46,793 nt of DNA from CAYSND01 sp964642235 (GCA_964642235.1 CAZXOP010000002.1:1-46793); one strand, 5' to 3'. Shown: positions 16,818 to 26,547, numbered from the stretch's first letter. Program-made: numbers and translations. Notes: generated by a model from the letters alone, not told the origin.

Positions 16818-17840
16818 ATGGTTGAAGAAGTAAATTTCGATCCTCGAACTATAAGTGACCGCAAAGATAGTGATTTGGATGGAAAGATTAGACCTAAAGA
16901 TTTCAAAGAATTTTCCGGGCAAGATAAAATATTAGAGAATCTTAAGGTTTTCGTTCAGGCAGCACTTCTCAGGGGTGAAGCTTTGGATCATATTTTATTG
17001 CATGGTCCTCCGGGGTTAGGGAAAACCACTCTTGCACATATAGTAGCAAATGAATTAGGTGTTAATCTTAAAATTACTTCAGGTCCCGTTTTGGATAAAC
17101 CAGGGGATCTTGCAGGGTTACTCACATCTCTCGAAGAGGGGGATGTCCTTTTTATAGATGAAATTCATAGATTATCCCCTGTGGTGGAGGAGTATCTCTA
17201 TTCGGCTATGGAGGATTTTACTATTGATATTATGATAGATAGAGGACCTGGAGCCCGTTCTGTTCAGATTAATCTCTCCCCTTTTACCCTTATTGGTGCC
17301 ACTACTCGTAGTGGACTTCTTACTGCTCCTCTTAGGGCAAGATTTGGAATAAAATCCCATTTAGAGTATTATGATGCAACTGTTCTCCAGTCTATTATAA
17401 ACAGATCTGCCAGGATATTAAATATTGAAATAGAGAGTAGTGCCTCTGCGGAGATTGCTTGTAGGAGTAGAGGAACCCCTCGTATTGCCAATGCACTTCT
17501 TAGAAGGGTAAGGGATTTTGCTCAAGTACAGGGTTCGGGAGTAATCGATATAGATATAACTAAATATGCTCTTGAGGCTTTAAATATTGATAAAAGAGGG
17601 CTTGATTCTATAGATAATAAGATTCTTACTACCATTATTGAGAAATTTAAAGGTGGGCCTGTCGGTATTAGTACTATTGCAACTGCAGTAGGTGAGGATG
17701 CCGGAACGATTGAAGAAGTTTATGAACCCTTTTTAATTAAAGAGGGTTTTATCCATAGAACTCCAAGAGGGAGAGAAGTTACTGACCTGGCTTATAAACA
17801 CTTAAATCTAAGTAAATACGATAATTTTAGTTTATTTTAA
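16818..17840 (+). CDS. ruvB: Holliday junction branch-migration ATPase RuvB
   Basis: This 340-residue AAA+ motor drives branch migration of Holliday junctions together with RuvA. Walker A GPPGLGKT is at residues 63-70, Walker B LFIDEIHRL at 111-119, sensor 1 IGATTRSG follows, and the arginine-finger region is LRARFGI. The C-terminal winged-helix domain ends with GFIHRTPRGREVT. Its partner ruvA lies about 19 kb away at 36602-37195, so the two are unlinked. The next gene starts four bases after its stop and probably shares its transcript. Confidence 0.97.
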   Translation: MVEEVNFDPRTISDRKDSDLDGKIRPKDFKEFSGQDKILENLKVFVQAALLRGEALDHILLHGPPGLGKTTLAHIVANELGVNLKITSGPVLDKPGDLAGLLTSLEEGDVLFIDEIHRLSPVVEEYLYSAMEDFTIDIMIDRGPGARSVQINLSPFTLIGATTRSGLLTAPLRARFGIKSHLEYYDATVLQSIINRSARILNIEIESSASAEIACRSRGTPRIANALLRRVRDFAQVQGSGVIDIDITKYALEALNIDKRGLDSIDNKILTTIIEKFKGGPVGISTIATAVGEDAGTIEEVYEPFLIKEGFIHRTPRGREVTDLAYKHLNLSKYDNFSLF

Positions 17841-17844
17841 GAAT

Positions 17845-19032
17845 ATGAGGAAATTTATCACACTTTTTATAATTGTTTTCTCTCTCCTTTCGATTGAGAA
17901 AAATTATGCCTGTACCTCTGCTATTATAACAGGTAAATTAACCCCTGATGGGAGACCTTTAATGTTAAAAAATAGAGATACCGGACATTTAGATAATAGA
18001 TTAGATTATTATAAAGGGGAAAAATATCCCTTTTTAGGTCTTATAAATAGTGATGGTGAGGTAAATTCTGTTTGGGGAGGGACTAATTCGGTAGGCTTTT
18101 CCATTATGAACACTGCTTCCTATAACCTACAAAAAGATAAAGATGGTGATATGGAGGGGAATGTGATGTATAGAGCATTAGGTCTATGTAAAAATATAGA
18201 TGATTTTGAAAAATTCCTCAATGACCTTCCAAGACCAATGGGAGTTCATGCAAATTTCGGAGTTATCGATGCGGAAGGGGGAGCTGCCTATTACGAGGTA
18301 AATAATTTGAAATGGACTAAAGTAGATGTTAATGATCCTAAAATAGCTCCACTCGGATATTTAGTTTATACTAATTTTTCCTATACAGGTGAGTTTAATA
18401 AAGGGAAAGGATATGTGAGGTATTATAGTGCAAGTAAGGTAATGCTTGAAAAGGCATACTCAGGGAATTTTACTCCGGAGTGGCTTTTTGATAACATTGC
18501 CCGTTCTTTTTATCACTCATTTTTAGATATTGACCTAAGAGAATCTATTGGTAAAAGGGAGGGAAACGGATGGTTTGTGGATCAAGATTTTATTCCACGC
18601 AGATCCACTTCTTGTACAATGGTATTCCAAGGGATAAATGAAGGTGATGAGATAGGTAAGTCTGTTATGTGGCTCTCTATGGGATATCCTCCACTTGCAG
18701 TCGCTATTCCATACTTCGTTAAATATGGAGAAAATCTCCCCTCTTTTATAACCAAAACCCCCTCCTCCGATCATAGTGAACTCTGTGATATAGTACTCTC
18801 ATTAAAGCAGAAAGTATTCCCTTTTTTAGGGGGAGATAACGCTACATACTTTAATTTCGGTCTGCTATACAATAGTAATAATGATGGGTATGCTCAAAGA
18901 CTCCGCAGAGTCGAGCAAAATGTATTTTCTATTTTTAAAGACCCAATAAAAAATAAAGAGGAGTTAATTCAGAGATATAATACCATCTATAAGGAAATTA
19001 AATCCGAATATAATTATCTTATTTCTAAGTAA
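17845..19032 (+). CDS. Secreted C45-like Ntn hydrolase (linear amide C-N hydrolase / acyltransferase family)
   Basis: This 395-residue protein starts with a signal peptide whose predicted cleavage (YA|CTS) leaves Cys23 as the new N-terminal residue, the nucleophile position of cysteine Ntn hydrolases. The following GKLTPDGRPLMLKNRDTG contains the Arg/Asp pair found after the nucleophile in this superfamily, and GGTNSVGFSIMNTAS and GVHANFGVIDAEGGAAYYEV are typical core strands. Relatives include acyl-CoA:6-aminopenicillanate acyltransferase (family C45) and choloylglycine hydrolases. The substrate, an N-acyl amide, is not known; bile-salt hydrolysis cannot be claimed. It ends five bases before the convergent gene's stop. 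Confidence 0.75.
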   Translation: MRKFITLFIIVFSLLSIEKNYACTSAIITGKLTPDGRPLMLKNRDTGHLDNRLDYYKGEKYPFLGLINSDGEVNSVWGGTNSVGFSIMNTASYNLQKDKDGDMEGNVMYRALGLCKNIDDFEKFLNDLPRPMGVHANFGVIDAEGGAAYYEVNNLKWTKVDVNDPKIAPLGYLVYTNFSYTGEFNKGKGYVRYYSASKVMLEKAYSGNFTPEWLFDNIARSFYHSFLDIDLRESIGKREGNGWFVDQDFIPRRSTSCTMVFQGINEGDEIGKSVMWLSMGYPPLAVAIPYFVKYGENLPSFITKTPSSDHSELCDIVLSLKQKVFPFLGGDNATYFNFGLLYNSNNDGYAQRLRRVEQNVFSIFKDPIKNKEELIQRYNTIYKEIKSEYNYLISK

Positions 19033-19037
19033 TTAGA

Positions 19038-20654
19038 TTAGAAGCAGTATCTTATACCAAATCCTACTGTGACTCCTTCAACAGTTCTAGCACCTTTATA
19101 GGCGGCATAGGTAGCTCCTTCTGAAAAGAGGAAATTATATCCCGCTTCTACATAAACTTGGAAAGGGAAAGAGAGGTTAATATTACTCTTAATACCTACT
19201 CTGCCGAATATTGCATTATTCTCTTTCTGGTCATCTTCAGAAAAATCATTTCCTGTTAAGGCATCATAATAGGCTCCTACTAAAGGAAATATATGGAAAT
19301 TATTGGTTCTAAACCCATATCCAGCAATGGCTCCTATATTAAAACCTCCTCCTCCATAGCTCCCGTTTAATCCTAAAAATGTCTGAGTATTAGTACCCGA
19401 ATATGAGTCTATCTCTAACCCGAATTGCAATGCAGAGTATCCCCCTACTCCATAACCTAACTGAAGTGCTGCTTTAACAAGCTTCTTCTCAATAAGTGTC
19501 TGCCCCTCTTCCACTTTACCACCCGCGTATTGATAGAAAACTGAAGGGGTAAAATCACCTGTTGTTATCCTTTTATTATCAGCAATCTCTTTTGTAGCCC
19601 TTATAACACCAACTCTCTTTTGTTGAATTTCATTGTTATTGCCAAGTACATTTTCATAAACAAAGAATGCGTAATCTTTTTTCACACCCTCTTTGGTCCC
19701 TATTTTAGCCCTAATAGGTTTTGTTCCATGTATAACTGTTTTTAAGGTCAATTTTTCATTTTTCTTCTCCAATTCTTGGAAACAATCGTTGATACCTTTA
19801 TTCATAAACTTTTCCCACGCTGCCTCTTTAAGTTGTTCGGGGGTTCTTAATTTGTTGATACCGGCCATTATAGGGTTTTTCTTAGATGCTTCTATTTGAG
19901 TATCTACATCTATTTCCGCACTTTTAACTTGGGTAACTTGTTCGAGGGGAATAATCAAAGAGTTATAAGCACTGTTTTTAGCTGCTTTTTCACCCTCCGG
20001 AGTTTCATCGTCCACCCAGCAATCCCAAATTTTATAAAGGAGTTCCTCACTCCAAGTTATTTTATAAAGATAAGCCACAAAATGCCCTTTGAAATGGTAA
20101 TCTCCACCACCCTCTTTATCCTTTATAAATTCATATCGGGTATTAACTAAATCATAAACAACAATAAAGCTATTATCAATTAGTTTTTCCCCTGCCTCTT
20201 TAAGGGACTCTGCTCCTCTTTTAGAAGCGACACTTTGGAAATACTCTTCATCCGTAGCATTGTATTGTCCTCTGTAATGGAGGAGGCTAAGGTCCATTTT
20301 CCCGTCAGGCTGCCGATTGAAAATAGTGGAGACTATTTGAAGTCCAATCTTATTGTTTTCAAGGAATTGAGTAACCTTTTCAGTTATCAAAGGGACTTCA
20401 TAAACGCGTTCTCCTTGAACAGTTTTGAATTTTAATCTGGACCCATCTACATTCATAACAGTATTAGCGACCTTGTTTACATCATACCTTGAGTCAACAC
20501 CCATAGACTCGAAATATTTATTGATGTTAGTTGTAAATTCGTCGTTATAATTAGTATTAATAACAGTCATACCGACTCTGTCGTACTTAGACGTTTGAGC
20601 AGCAAGCCCTATAGAAATCGAAATTAAAATAGGGATTAATAATAGTTTCTTCAT
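19038..20654 (-). CDS. Secreted protein of unknown function with C-terminal beta-barrel-like domain
   Basis: I do not recognise this 538-residue family. It has a signal peptide (about residues 1-19, ending GLAAQ). A long mixed alpha/beta region (20-400) contains FIVVYDLVNTRYEF and a repeated-looking pair of segments around LYKITWSEELLYKIWDCW and KDYAFFVYENVLGN. About 130 C-terminal residues are Gly- and aromatic-rich strands (LQLGYGVGGYSALQFGLEID, FNIGAIAGYGFRTNNF) ending in IRYCF, an outer-membrane barrel-like C terminus with terminal Phe. It may be a surface or outer-membrane protein with a large periplasmic part. It follows the hexosaminidase gene by 29 bases and may share its transcript. 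Confidence 0.6.
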   Translation of the reverse strand: MKKLLLIPILISISIGLAAQTSKYDRVGMTVINTNYNDEFTTNINKYFESMGVDSRYDVNKVANTVMNVDGSRLKFKTVQGERVYEVPLITEKVTQFLENNKIGLQIVSTIFNRQPDGKMDLSLLHYRGQYNATDEEYFQSVASKRGAESLKEAGEKLIDNSFIVVYDLVNTRYEFIKDKEGGGDYHFKGHFVAYLYKITWSEELLYKIWDCWVDDETPEGEKAAKNSAYNSLIIPLEQVTQVKSAEIDVDTQIEASKKNPIMAGINKLRTPEQLKEAAWEKFMNKGINDCFQELEKKNEKLTLKTVIHGTKPIRAKIGTKEGVKKDYAFFVYENVLGNNNEIQQKRVGVIRATKEIADNKRITTGDFTPSVFYQYAGGKVEEGQTLIEKKLVKAALQLGYGVGGYSALQFGLEIDSYSGTNTQTFLGLNGSYGGGGFNIGAIAGYGFRTNNFHIFPLVGAYYDALTGNDFSEDDQKENNAIFGRVGIKSNINLSFPFQVYVEAGYNFLFSEGATYAAYKGARTVEGVTVGFGIRYCF

Positions 20655-20683
20655 AATGTTTGGTTTTTAATTATTTATAAAAT

Positions 20684-22894
20684 CTATTTTTCTATTTTCA
20701 AACTTTGGAAACAAGCTGTAAACCCATCATTTTTTCCAGTAACTACTATTCTCACACTCTTTATAGACTTTTCAAAATCTGATATTATAGTGCTATATTC
20801 GTAAAATTCATTCCCTTTTATATAGTTAACTCCATCATAAGAATACTCTACATAACCCTCAGTAACACCATAAAATTGAGTATTGGTGTAGCCGGTGTTG
20901 ATGGTTATTTTAGAACATGCAACCGGTTCTTCAAACGTGTATAGAACATAATCTCCTTCTTTCAATCTCTCCTTCGACCTAACGAAAGACTTAAAATTAT
21001 ATGAGGCTATCTTATCTAAAGGGGTTTTCTCATTAAGGGCAATATTAGTTTCTATAGTGGTTTTAGGGGTTAGATACTCAGAAGGGACGTTAGAAGCTTT
21101 TACAGAAACGCTTCGTAAATCATTACTATAGAAAGTAGCAAACTTAAAATCTTGGGGGGTATTAGTAATGATTTGTTCTCTGTAAAGTGGAGAGACAGAT
21201 GTCGGTTCGCTCCCATCCAAAGTGTATCTTACCACAGAATTTTCATAAGGAGGAGTTATGTTTATTGAGTTGTTTTCATACGAATATTTCACTTTTGGTG
21301 GCTCTACTCTAAACGCAATTCCCATTTTATATAACCTGTCATAATGTCTTGCATTTAATCTCATATTGAAATCTTCGAAATTTTTCAACTCTTTCCCTGT
21401 CCACCCTGTCTCTGCTAATGCACAAATTCTCGGGAAAGTCTGATATTCTGCAAATCTCGGAGGAGTTTGCATTAGTTCTGTCCAAAGTCCTGTCTGGGGA
21501 CCGAGAATGAACTTCTCTTCTCCCGGCTCTAAATCAAGGGAATCAACGGGGTCAAATTCGTAAATCTTTTTCAATGGTATTATACCTGCCCAGTCATGAC
21601 CTCTCTCCTCTTCAGACTGTTTCATATCGAGGTAATAATAAGACCCTACTTGGATTACTGTAGGCTGACCTTTTGATAAGGAGAGCTTTGCATTTTTCTT
21701 ACTTCTCCATGCGTATATTCTCGAATCCGGTGTCAATGTGGAGTTTTCTAATATTTCATCCCATCCGGCAGTCTTCTTTCCGTATTTGGCAAGAATTGTC
21801 TCCATTCTATTTATAAAGTAGGGGAGTAGGTCGTGTGTTTTTTCCAACCCCTCTTTCTTCATAAGTTTTTGACATTCAGGACAATCATTCCAATATTCTA
21901 AGTTCACCTCATCTCCACCAATATGTATATATTCGGAAGGGAAGAGTTTTGAGATCTCCTTAATGATATTTTCTAACATCTTAAAGTTTGACTCTTTACC
22001 TGCACACCACACATTGTTTCTCTCTCCGCAGGCACTAATTGCACTTGTGTTGGTATTACACGCAGTTTCGGGGTAAGAAGCGAGTACGGCTCTGCTATGT
22101 CCCGGGAGGTCTATTTCAGGAATAATTTCAATATTTCTATTAGATGCGTATGCCACGATAGATTTAATCTCTTCTTGGGTGTAGAATCCACCATATTTTC
22201 CTTTACCAGAGAGATAGACTGGTGCAAGCACCTCGTTTTCACCCCTCCACGCCCCTTTTGATGTTAAATAAGGGTATTTTTTTATCTCTATTCTCCATCC
22301 GTTGTCATCTGTAAGATGCCAGTGGAACTTGTTTATTTTATGGTAGGAGAGCCAGTCAATGTATCTTTTCACATATTCAGCATCATAAAAAGTCCTTGAG
22401 ACATCTAACATTGAGCCTCTATATGCAAATCTGGGTGAATCTTTTATTTTAAGGCAAGGGAGGGGAAATTCTCTTAACCCTAATTTTTCACCTGCATAAA
22501 TTCCTGCCGGGAACATCTGCATAAATGTCTGTATTCCATAGAAGAACCCCGCCTTAGTCGAGGCTTTTATAGTAACAGATAGCTTTGTTATCTCTAAATC
22601 ATACTCCTCTTCTCCATATCCTGTTCCCTTTTCAAGTAAGATATAATTTGAGGTAGGGGGTGTTTTAACGACCGGTATATCGAATAAAAATAGAGGGTTT
22701 AAATACCCTTTTAGATAATCTGCATTGAATTTATTCTCATTATCTGATGAGACAATAGAGAACCCATTTTTTATAATAAACTCATCCTCACCATATTCTA
22801 TTTTTTGTGGTAAAGGAATGAAGTTGGTAGAGCATTTAGGGATTGATAGCATAGTCGAAGCTATTAATACAGATAAAACTAATTTATTAAACAT
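20684..22894 (-). CDS. Beta-N-acetylhexosaminidase, GH20 family
   Basis: This 736-residue exported enzyme removes terminal N-acetylglucosamine or N-acetylgalactosamine from glycans. It has a signal sequence with a possible but non-canonical lipobox (SIPKC). A GH20 N-terminal domain (FIPLPQKIEYGEDEF) follows. The catalytic barrel carries RGSMLDVSRTFY, KFHWHLTDDNGWR and HIGGDEVNLEYW, the Asp-Glu pair near residues 326-327 being the catalytic dyad. A chitobiase-type C-terminal module (VVRYTLDGSEPT) and a discoidin-like segment follow. All key motifs are intact. It probably scavenges host or dietary glycans or recycles peptidoglycan sugars; the choice is inference. Confidence 0.93.
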   Translation of the reverse strand: MFNKLVLSVLIASTMLSIPKCSTNFIPLPQKIEYGEDEFIIKNGFSIVSSDNENKFNADYLKGYLNPLFLFDIPVVKTPPTSNYILLEKGTGYGEEEYDLEITKLSVTIKASTKAGFFYGIQTFMQMFPAGIYAGEKLGLREFPLPCLKIKDSPRFAYRGSMLDVSRTFYDAEYVKRYIDWLSYHKINKFHWHLTDDNGWRIEIKKYPYLTSKGAWRGENEVLAPVYLSGKGKYGGFYTQEEIKSIVAYASNRNIEIIPEIDLPGHSRAVLASYPETACNTNTSAISACGERNNVWCAGKESNFKMLENIIKEISKLFPSEYIHIGGDEVNLEYWNDCPECQKLMKKEGLEKTHDLLPYFINRMETILAKYGKKTAGWDEILENSTLTPDSRIYAWRSKKNAKLSLSKGQPTVIQVGSYYYLDMKQSEEERGHDWAGIIPLKKIYEFDPVDSLDLEPGEEKFILGPQTGLWTELMQTPPRFAEYQTFPRICALAETGWTGKELKNFEDFNMRLNARHYDRLYKMGIAFRVEPPKVKYSYENNSINITPPYENSVVRYTLDGSEPTSVSPLYREQIITNTPQDFKFATFYSNDLRSVSVKASNVPSEYLTPKTTIETNIALNEKTPLDKIASYNFKSFVRSKERLKEGDYVLYTFEEPVACSKITINTGYTNTQFYGVTEGYVEYSYDGVNYIKGNEFYEYSTIISDFEKSIKSVRIVVTGKNDGFTACFQSLKIEK

Positions 22895-22946
22895 ACTTAT
22901 TCTTATAATGTCTTTTAAAAGATGAGAAATATAAAATTATTCTTTG

Positions 22947-22954
22947 CAAATATA
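22947..22954 (-). promoter_or_regulatory. -7 promoter box for the hexosaminidase gene
   Basis: The minus strand reads TATATTTG, a perfect TAnnTTTG match, 52 bases before the ATG. Confidence 0.5.
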
Positions 22955-23016
22955 CAAAAAGGTTGTTAAAGTGGTAAAAAGTGAGTAAAATTGCACCAAT
23001 TTTCAATAATCAGATT

Positions 23017-24963
23017 ATGGAGGAGAAATTAATATCCAAAGTGCCCGGTGGACCACTCGAAATGAAGTGGACTAAGCACAAAGCTGACATTAAAGTAGTT
23101 AGCCCCGCGAATAAGCGTAAATTAGAGATAATCGTAATAGGAACAGGACTTGGTGGTGCTTCGGCTGCTGCCGCTCTTGGTGAATTAGGTTATAATGTCA
23201 AGATTTTCTGTATTAACGACTCTCCACGTAGAGCGCACTCTATTGCAGCTCAAGGGGGTATAAATGCCGCAAAGAATTATAAAAATGATAACGATTCTAT
23301 CTATCGTCTCTTTTATGACACCATAAAGGGGGGAGATTATAGAAGTAGAGAGGCTAACGTTTATCGTCTTGCCGAGGTGAGTAATTTGATAATAGATCAT
23401 TGCGTAGCACAAGGTGTCCCTTTTGCAAGGGATTACGGCGGACTCCTCGATAATCGTTCATTCGGTGGTTCTCAGGTGAGCCGAACCTTCTATGCAAGGG
23501 GACAAACCGGACAACAGCTCCTTCTTGGGGCATACGCTTCCCTTAACCGTCAAATCGCAGCCGGAACAGTAAAATCTTACAATCGCCACGAGATGTTAGA
23601 CTTGGTCTTAATTAATGGTGAGGCAAAAGGAATTATTGTTCGTAACTTGGTTACAGGAGAGATAGAGAGACATGGTGCACATGCAGTGGTTCTTGCATCA
23701 GGGGGGTATGGTAATGTCTATTTCCTCTCTACCAATGCAATGATTAGCAATGGTTCCGCTGCTTGGCAATGTTATAAAAAAGGGGCGTACTTTGCAAATC
23801 CCTCCTTTGCCCAGATTCACCCTACTTGTATTCCTGTACACGGAGATCAGCAGTCTAAGCTCACTTTGATGAGTGAATCTCTAAGGAATGACGGACGTAT
23901 TTGGGTTCCTAAAAAATTGGAAGATGTTCACAAACTTCGTGAAAAAAAGATAAAACCGACAGATATTCCTGAAGAGGAGAGAGATTATTATCTCGAAAGA
24001 CGTTACCCTGCTTTTGGTAACCTCGTTCCTCGTGATGTGGCTTCAAGAGCTGCCAAGGAGAGATGTGATGCCGGATATGGAGTAAATGAGACAGGACTTG
24101 CAGTTTTCCTCGATTTCTCTACCGCTATTCAGAGACTTGGAAAACATGTCATCGAGGAGAGATATGGAAACCTTTTCCAGATGTATGAAAAAATAGTTGA
24201 CGTGAATCCTTACGAGCAGCCAATGATGATTTATCCCGCTATCCACTATACCATGGGGGGACTTTGGGTTGATTATAACTTAGAGACTACTATCCCTGGA
24301 CTCTATGCCATAGGAGAGGCTAACTTTAGTGACCACGGCGGAAACCGTCTTGGAGCATCTGCACTTATGCAAGGGTTAGCTGACGGATATTTCATTCTCC
24401 CTTATACCATGGGTGAGTATCTTTCCACTAAAATTCAGGCTCCAAAGACAGACGTAAATCACCCTGCATTTGTAGAAGCAGAGAATAAAATACGTGAAAA
24501 AATAGAGAAAATTTTCGCTGTAAAGGGGGATGAACCAGTTGACTCTTTACATAAACGTCTTGGTCACATTATGTGGGAAGATGTCGGAATGGCGCGTAAC
24601 GAAGAGGGGTTAAAGAGGGCAATTAAAGATATTCAGGCCCTTCGTAAAGAGTTCTGGGAGAGAGTTTATGTTCCAGGTGAAAACTGGGAGTTTAATCAGG
24701 AGGTCGAAAAGGCTATTAGGCTTGCCGATTTCTTAGAGATAGGTGAATTAATGGCGAGAGATGCCCTCAACAGAAAAGAGTCTTGCGGAGGTCATTTTAG
24801 AGAAGAGATGCAGACTGAGGATGGAGAGACACTCCGTGATGATAAAAACTATACTTATGTCTCCGCATGGGAATATAAGGGTGATGAGCAGGTTCCTACT
24901 ATGCATAAAGAACCTCTTGTATTTGAATTTGTTAAAGTAGCTACTCGAAACTATAAAGAATAA
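23017..24963 (+). CDS. sdhA: Succinate dehydrogenase / fumarate reductase flavoprotein subunit
   Basis: This large flavoprotein interconverts succinate and fumarate. A GTG at 22981 would add 12 residues, but the ATG at 23017 gives MEEKLISKVPGGPLEMKW, which matches how relatives begin (short Met-leader, then SKIPxGPLxxKW), so I choose it (648 residues). Numbered from that ATG, the FAD motif GTGLGGASAAAAL starts at residue 42, the covalent flavin His is His74 in RRAHSIAAQGG, and substrate-site motifs include HPTC and GYGVNETGL. The iron-sulfur subunit follows after 11 bases. The cytochrome b subunit gene that normally precedes sdhA in Bacteroidota is absent. Confidence 0.93.
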   Translation: MEEKLISKVPGGPLEMKWTKHKADIKVVSPANKRKLEIIVIGTGLGGASAAAALGELGYNVKIFCINDSPRRAHSIAAQGGINAAKNYKNDNDSIYRLFYDTIKGGDYRSREANVYRLAEVSNLIIDHCVAQGVPFARDYGGLLDNRSFGGSQVSRTFYARGQTGQQLLLGAYASLNRQIAAGTVKSYNRHEMLDLVLINGEAKGIIVRNLVTGEIERHGAHAVVLASGGYGNVYFLSTNAMISNGSAAWQCYKKGAYFANPSFAQIHPTCIPVHGDQQSKLTLMSESLRNDGRIWVPKKLEDVHKLREKKIKPTDIPEEERDYYLERRYPAFGNLVPRDVASRAAKERCDAGYGVNETGLAVFLDFSTAIQRLGKHVIEERYGNLFQMYEKIVDVNPYEQPMMIYPAIHYTMGGLWVDYNLETTIPGLYAIGEANFSDHGGNRLGASALMQGLADGYFILPYTMGEYLSTKIQAPKTDVNHPAFVEAENKIREKIEKIFAVKGDEPVDSLHKRLGHIMWEDVGMARNEEGLKRAIKDIQALRKEFWERVYVPGENWEFNQEVEKAIRLADFLEIGELMARDALNRKESCGGHFREEMQTEDGETLRDDKNYTYVSAWEYKGDEQVPTMHKEPLVFEFVKVATRNYKE

Positions 24964-24974
24964 AAGGATTTGCT

Positions 24975-25754
24975 ATGGATTTTACATTAAAAGTTTGGCG
25001 TCAGAAGAACGCAAAAGCAAAAGGGCATTTTGAAACTTATAAAGTAAAAAATATTTCCCCTGATACATCTTTCCTCGAAATGATGGATATACTTAATGAT
25101 CAGCTTATTAAAGAGGGGACTACTCCTGTGGCTATTAATAAAGGGTGCCATAGTTCAGGTCCTATCGCTTTTGATCATGACTGTCGAGAGGGTATTTGCG
25201 GAACATGCTCTCTCTATATAAATGGAAGGGCACATGGTCCAGATAATGAAATCACCACCTGTCAGCTCCACATGAGAAAATTTAAGGATGGGGAGACCAT
25301 TACTATTGAACCATGGAGAAGTGCAGGATTCCCCATCATAAAAGATTTAGTGGTAAATAGAAACGCATTTGATCTTATTCTTCAAGCAGGGGGTTTTGTC
25401 TCTACCAATGTAGGGGCAGCTCAAGATGCTAATAATATTTTAGTTCCTCGACATAAATCAGAAGAGAGCATGGACGCAGCTGCCTGTGTGGGGTGTGGTG
25501 CTTGTGTGGCAACTTGTAAAAATGGTTCTGCTATGCTATTTGTCGCTGCCAGAGTCTCCTCTTTAGCACTTCTTCCTCAAGGAAAGGTTGAGGGGGCAAG
25601 GAGGGCAAAGGCAATGGTTGCAAAAATGGATGATCTTGGATTTGGTGCTTGTACCAATACCCAGGCATGTGAGATGGAGTGTCCTAAAAAAGTCAGCATC
25701 TCTCATATTGCAAGACTTAACAGAGAGTTTCTTTCTGCTAAGTTAAAAGACTAA
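24975..25754 (+). CDS. sdhB: Succinate dehydrogenase / fumarate reductase iron-sulfur subunit
   Basis: This 259-residue subunit passes electrons between the flavoprotein and the quinone site. The plant-type 2Fe-2S ligands are Cys70, Cys75, Cys78 and Cys96 (DCREGICGTC...TTC). The 4Fe-4S and 3Fe-4S ligands are Cys171, 174, 177 and 181 (CVGCGACVATC) together with Cys226, 232 and 236. All are present, so the electron-transfer chain is intact and a quinone-reactive membrane partner is expected. No such gene follows: the next gene, four bases downstream, encodes a soluble alpha/beta hydrolase. Confidence 0.95.
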   Translation: MDFTLKVWRQKNAKAKGHFETYKVKNISPDTSFLEMMDILNDQLIKEGTTPVAINKGCHSSGPIAFDHDCREGICGTCSLYINGRAHGPDNEITTCQLHMRKFKDGETITIEPWRSAGFPIIKDLVVNRNAFDLILQAGGFVSTNVGAAQDANNILVPRHKSEESMDAAACVGCGACVATCKNGSAMLFVAARVSSLALLPQGKVEGARRAKAMVAKMDDLGFGACTNTQACEMECPKKVSISHIARLNREFLSAKLKD

Positions 25755-25758
25755 AACA

Positions 25759-26547
25759 ATGGAATTTTTTGTTACCATAAAGGGGATACCTGTCCACATC
25801 CATGATTCGGAGAAGGGAGAGAAGGTTATCTTATTGTTACATGGCTATTTAGAGACTTTATATATCTGGGATCATTTTGCATCTCTATTAGAAAAGGAGT
25901 TTAGAATAATCCGTTTTGACCTCCCCGGTCAAGGACTTACCGGCTCCAGAGATGATTCAAATTCAATGCCTTTTCAGGCCGAAATAGCCAAGGGGGTTTT
26001 AGATTATTTTAATATTTCAAGTGCTATCCTTATTGGTCACTCCATGGGGGGTTATATAGGTCAGGCTTTTCTAAAACTTTTCCCTGAGAGAATCTCGGCT
26101 TTAGTTCACTTTAACTCTAATCCTTATGCTGACCCGATAGAAAAAGTTAAGGATAGGGAGAAAGAGATCTCTTTTATCGAACAAGGAAAGCTTTTAACTC
26201 TTGCACAGATTGCCATTCCTAACATGTATTCTCAGGATAATCTCCGTCAAGTGGATTCCATCATTTTGGAGACCCTTGAAATATGTGAAACGCACGAACC
26301 TAAGGGCTTTATTGCCACTATAAGGGGACTTATGAGCAGAGAGGATAATACGGCACTCTTGGCAAGTTCAGACAAGTTAATTGTCTTCTTTTATGGGGAC
26401 AATGACAAACTTTTGTCAGGTGAAAGAAGGGAGAAAATTATGGCAGACATACCCAATGCAGTCCACTTCTTAATTCCGGGTACGGGGCACAACTCTTTCC
26501 TTGAAAAACCCAACGAAGTTTTAGAAAAACTCCTCTCTGTTATTTAA
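25759..26547 (+). CDS. Alpha/beta-hydrolase fold enzyme
   Basis: This 262-residue cytoplasmic protein has the alpha/beta-hydrolase core: the oxyanion segment LLLHGYLETLYIW, the nucleophile elbow GHSMGGYIG (Ser near residue 96), an acid-bearing strand VFFYGDNDKLL and the catalytic His in GTGHNSFLEKP. The substrate is unknown; esterase, lyase or haloperoxidase-like roles all fit. It sits four bases after sdhB and so probably rides on that transcript without an obvious metabolic link. Its stop overlaps the stop of the convergent peptidase gene by eight bases. Confidence 0.85.
   Translation: MEFFVTIKGIPVHIHDSEKGEKVILLLHGYLETLYIWDHFASLLEKEFRIIRFDLPGQGLTGSRDDSNSMPFQAEIAKGVLDYFNISSAILIGHSMGGYIGQAFLKLFPERISALVHFNSNPYADPIEKVKDREKEISFIEQGKLLTLAQIAIPNMYSQDNLRQVDSIILETLEICETHEPKGFIATIRGLMSREDNTALLASSDKLIVFFYGDNDKLLSGERREKIMADIPNAVHFLIPGTGHNSFLEKPNEVLEKLLSVI

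Noticed and set aside
22981..23016. GTG start for sdhA, 36 bases upstream of the chosen ATG
   Set aside because: Family members begin close to the chosen ATG, and the extra 12 residues do not resemble the usual N terminus; the GTG start cannot be fully excluded.
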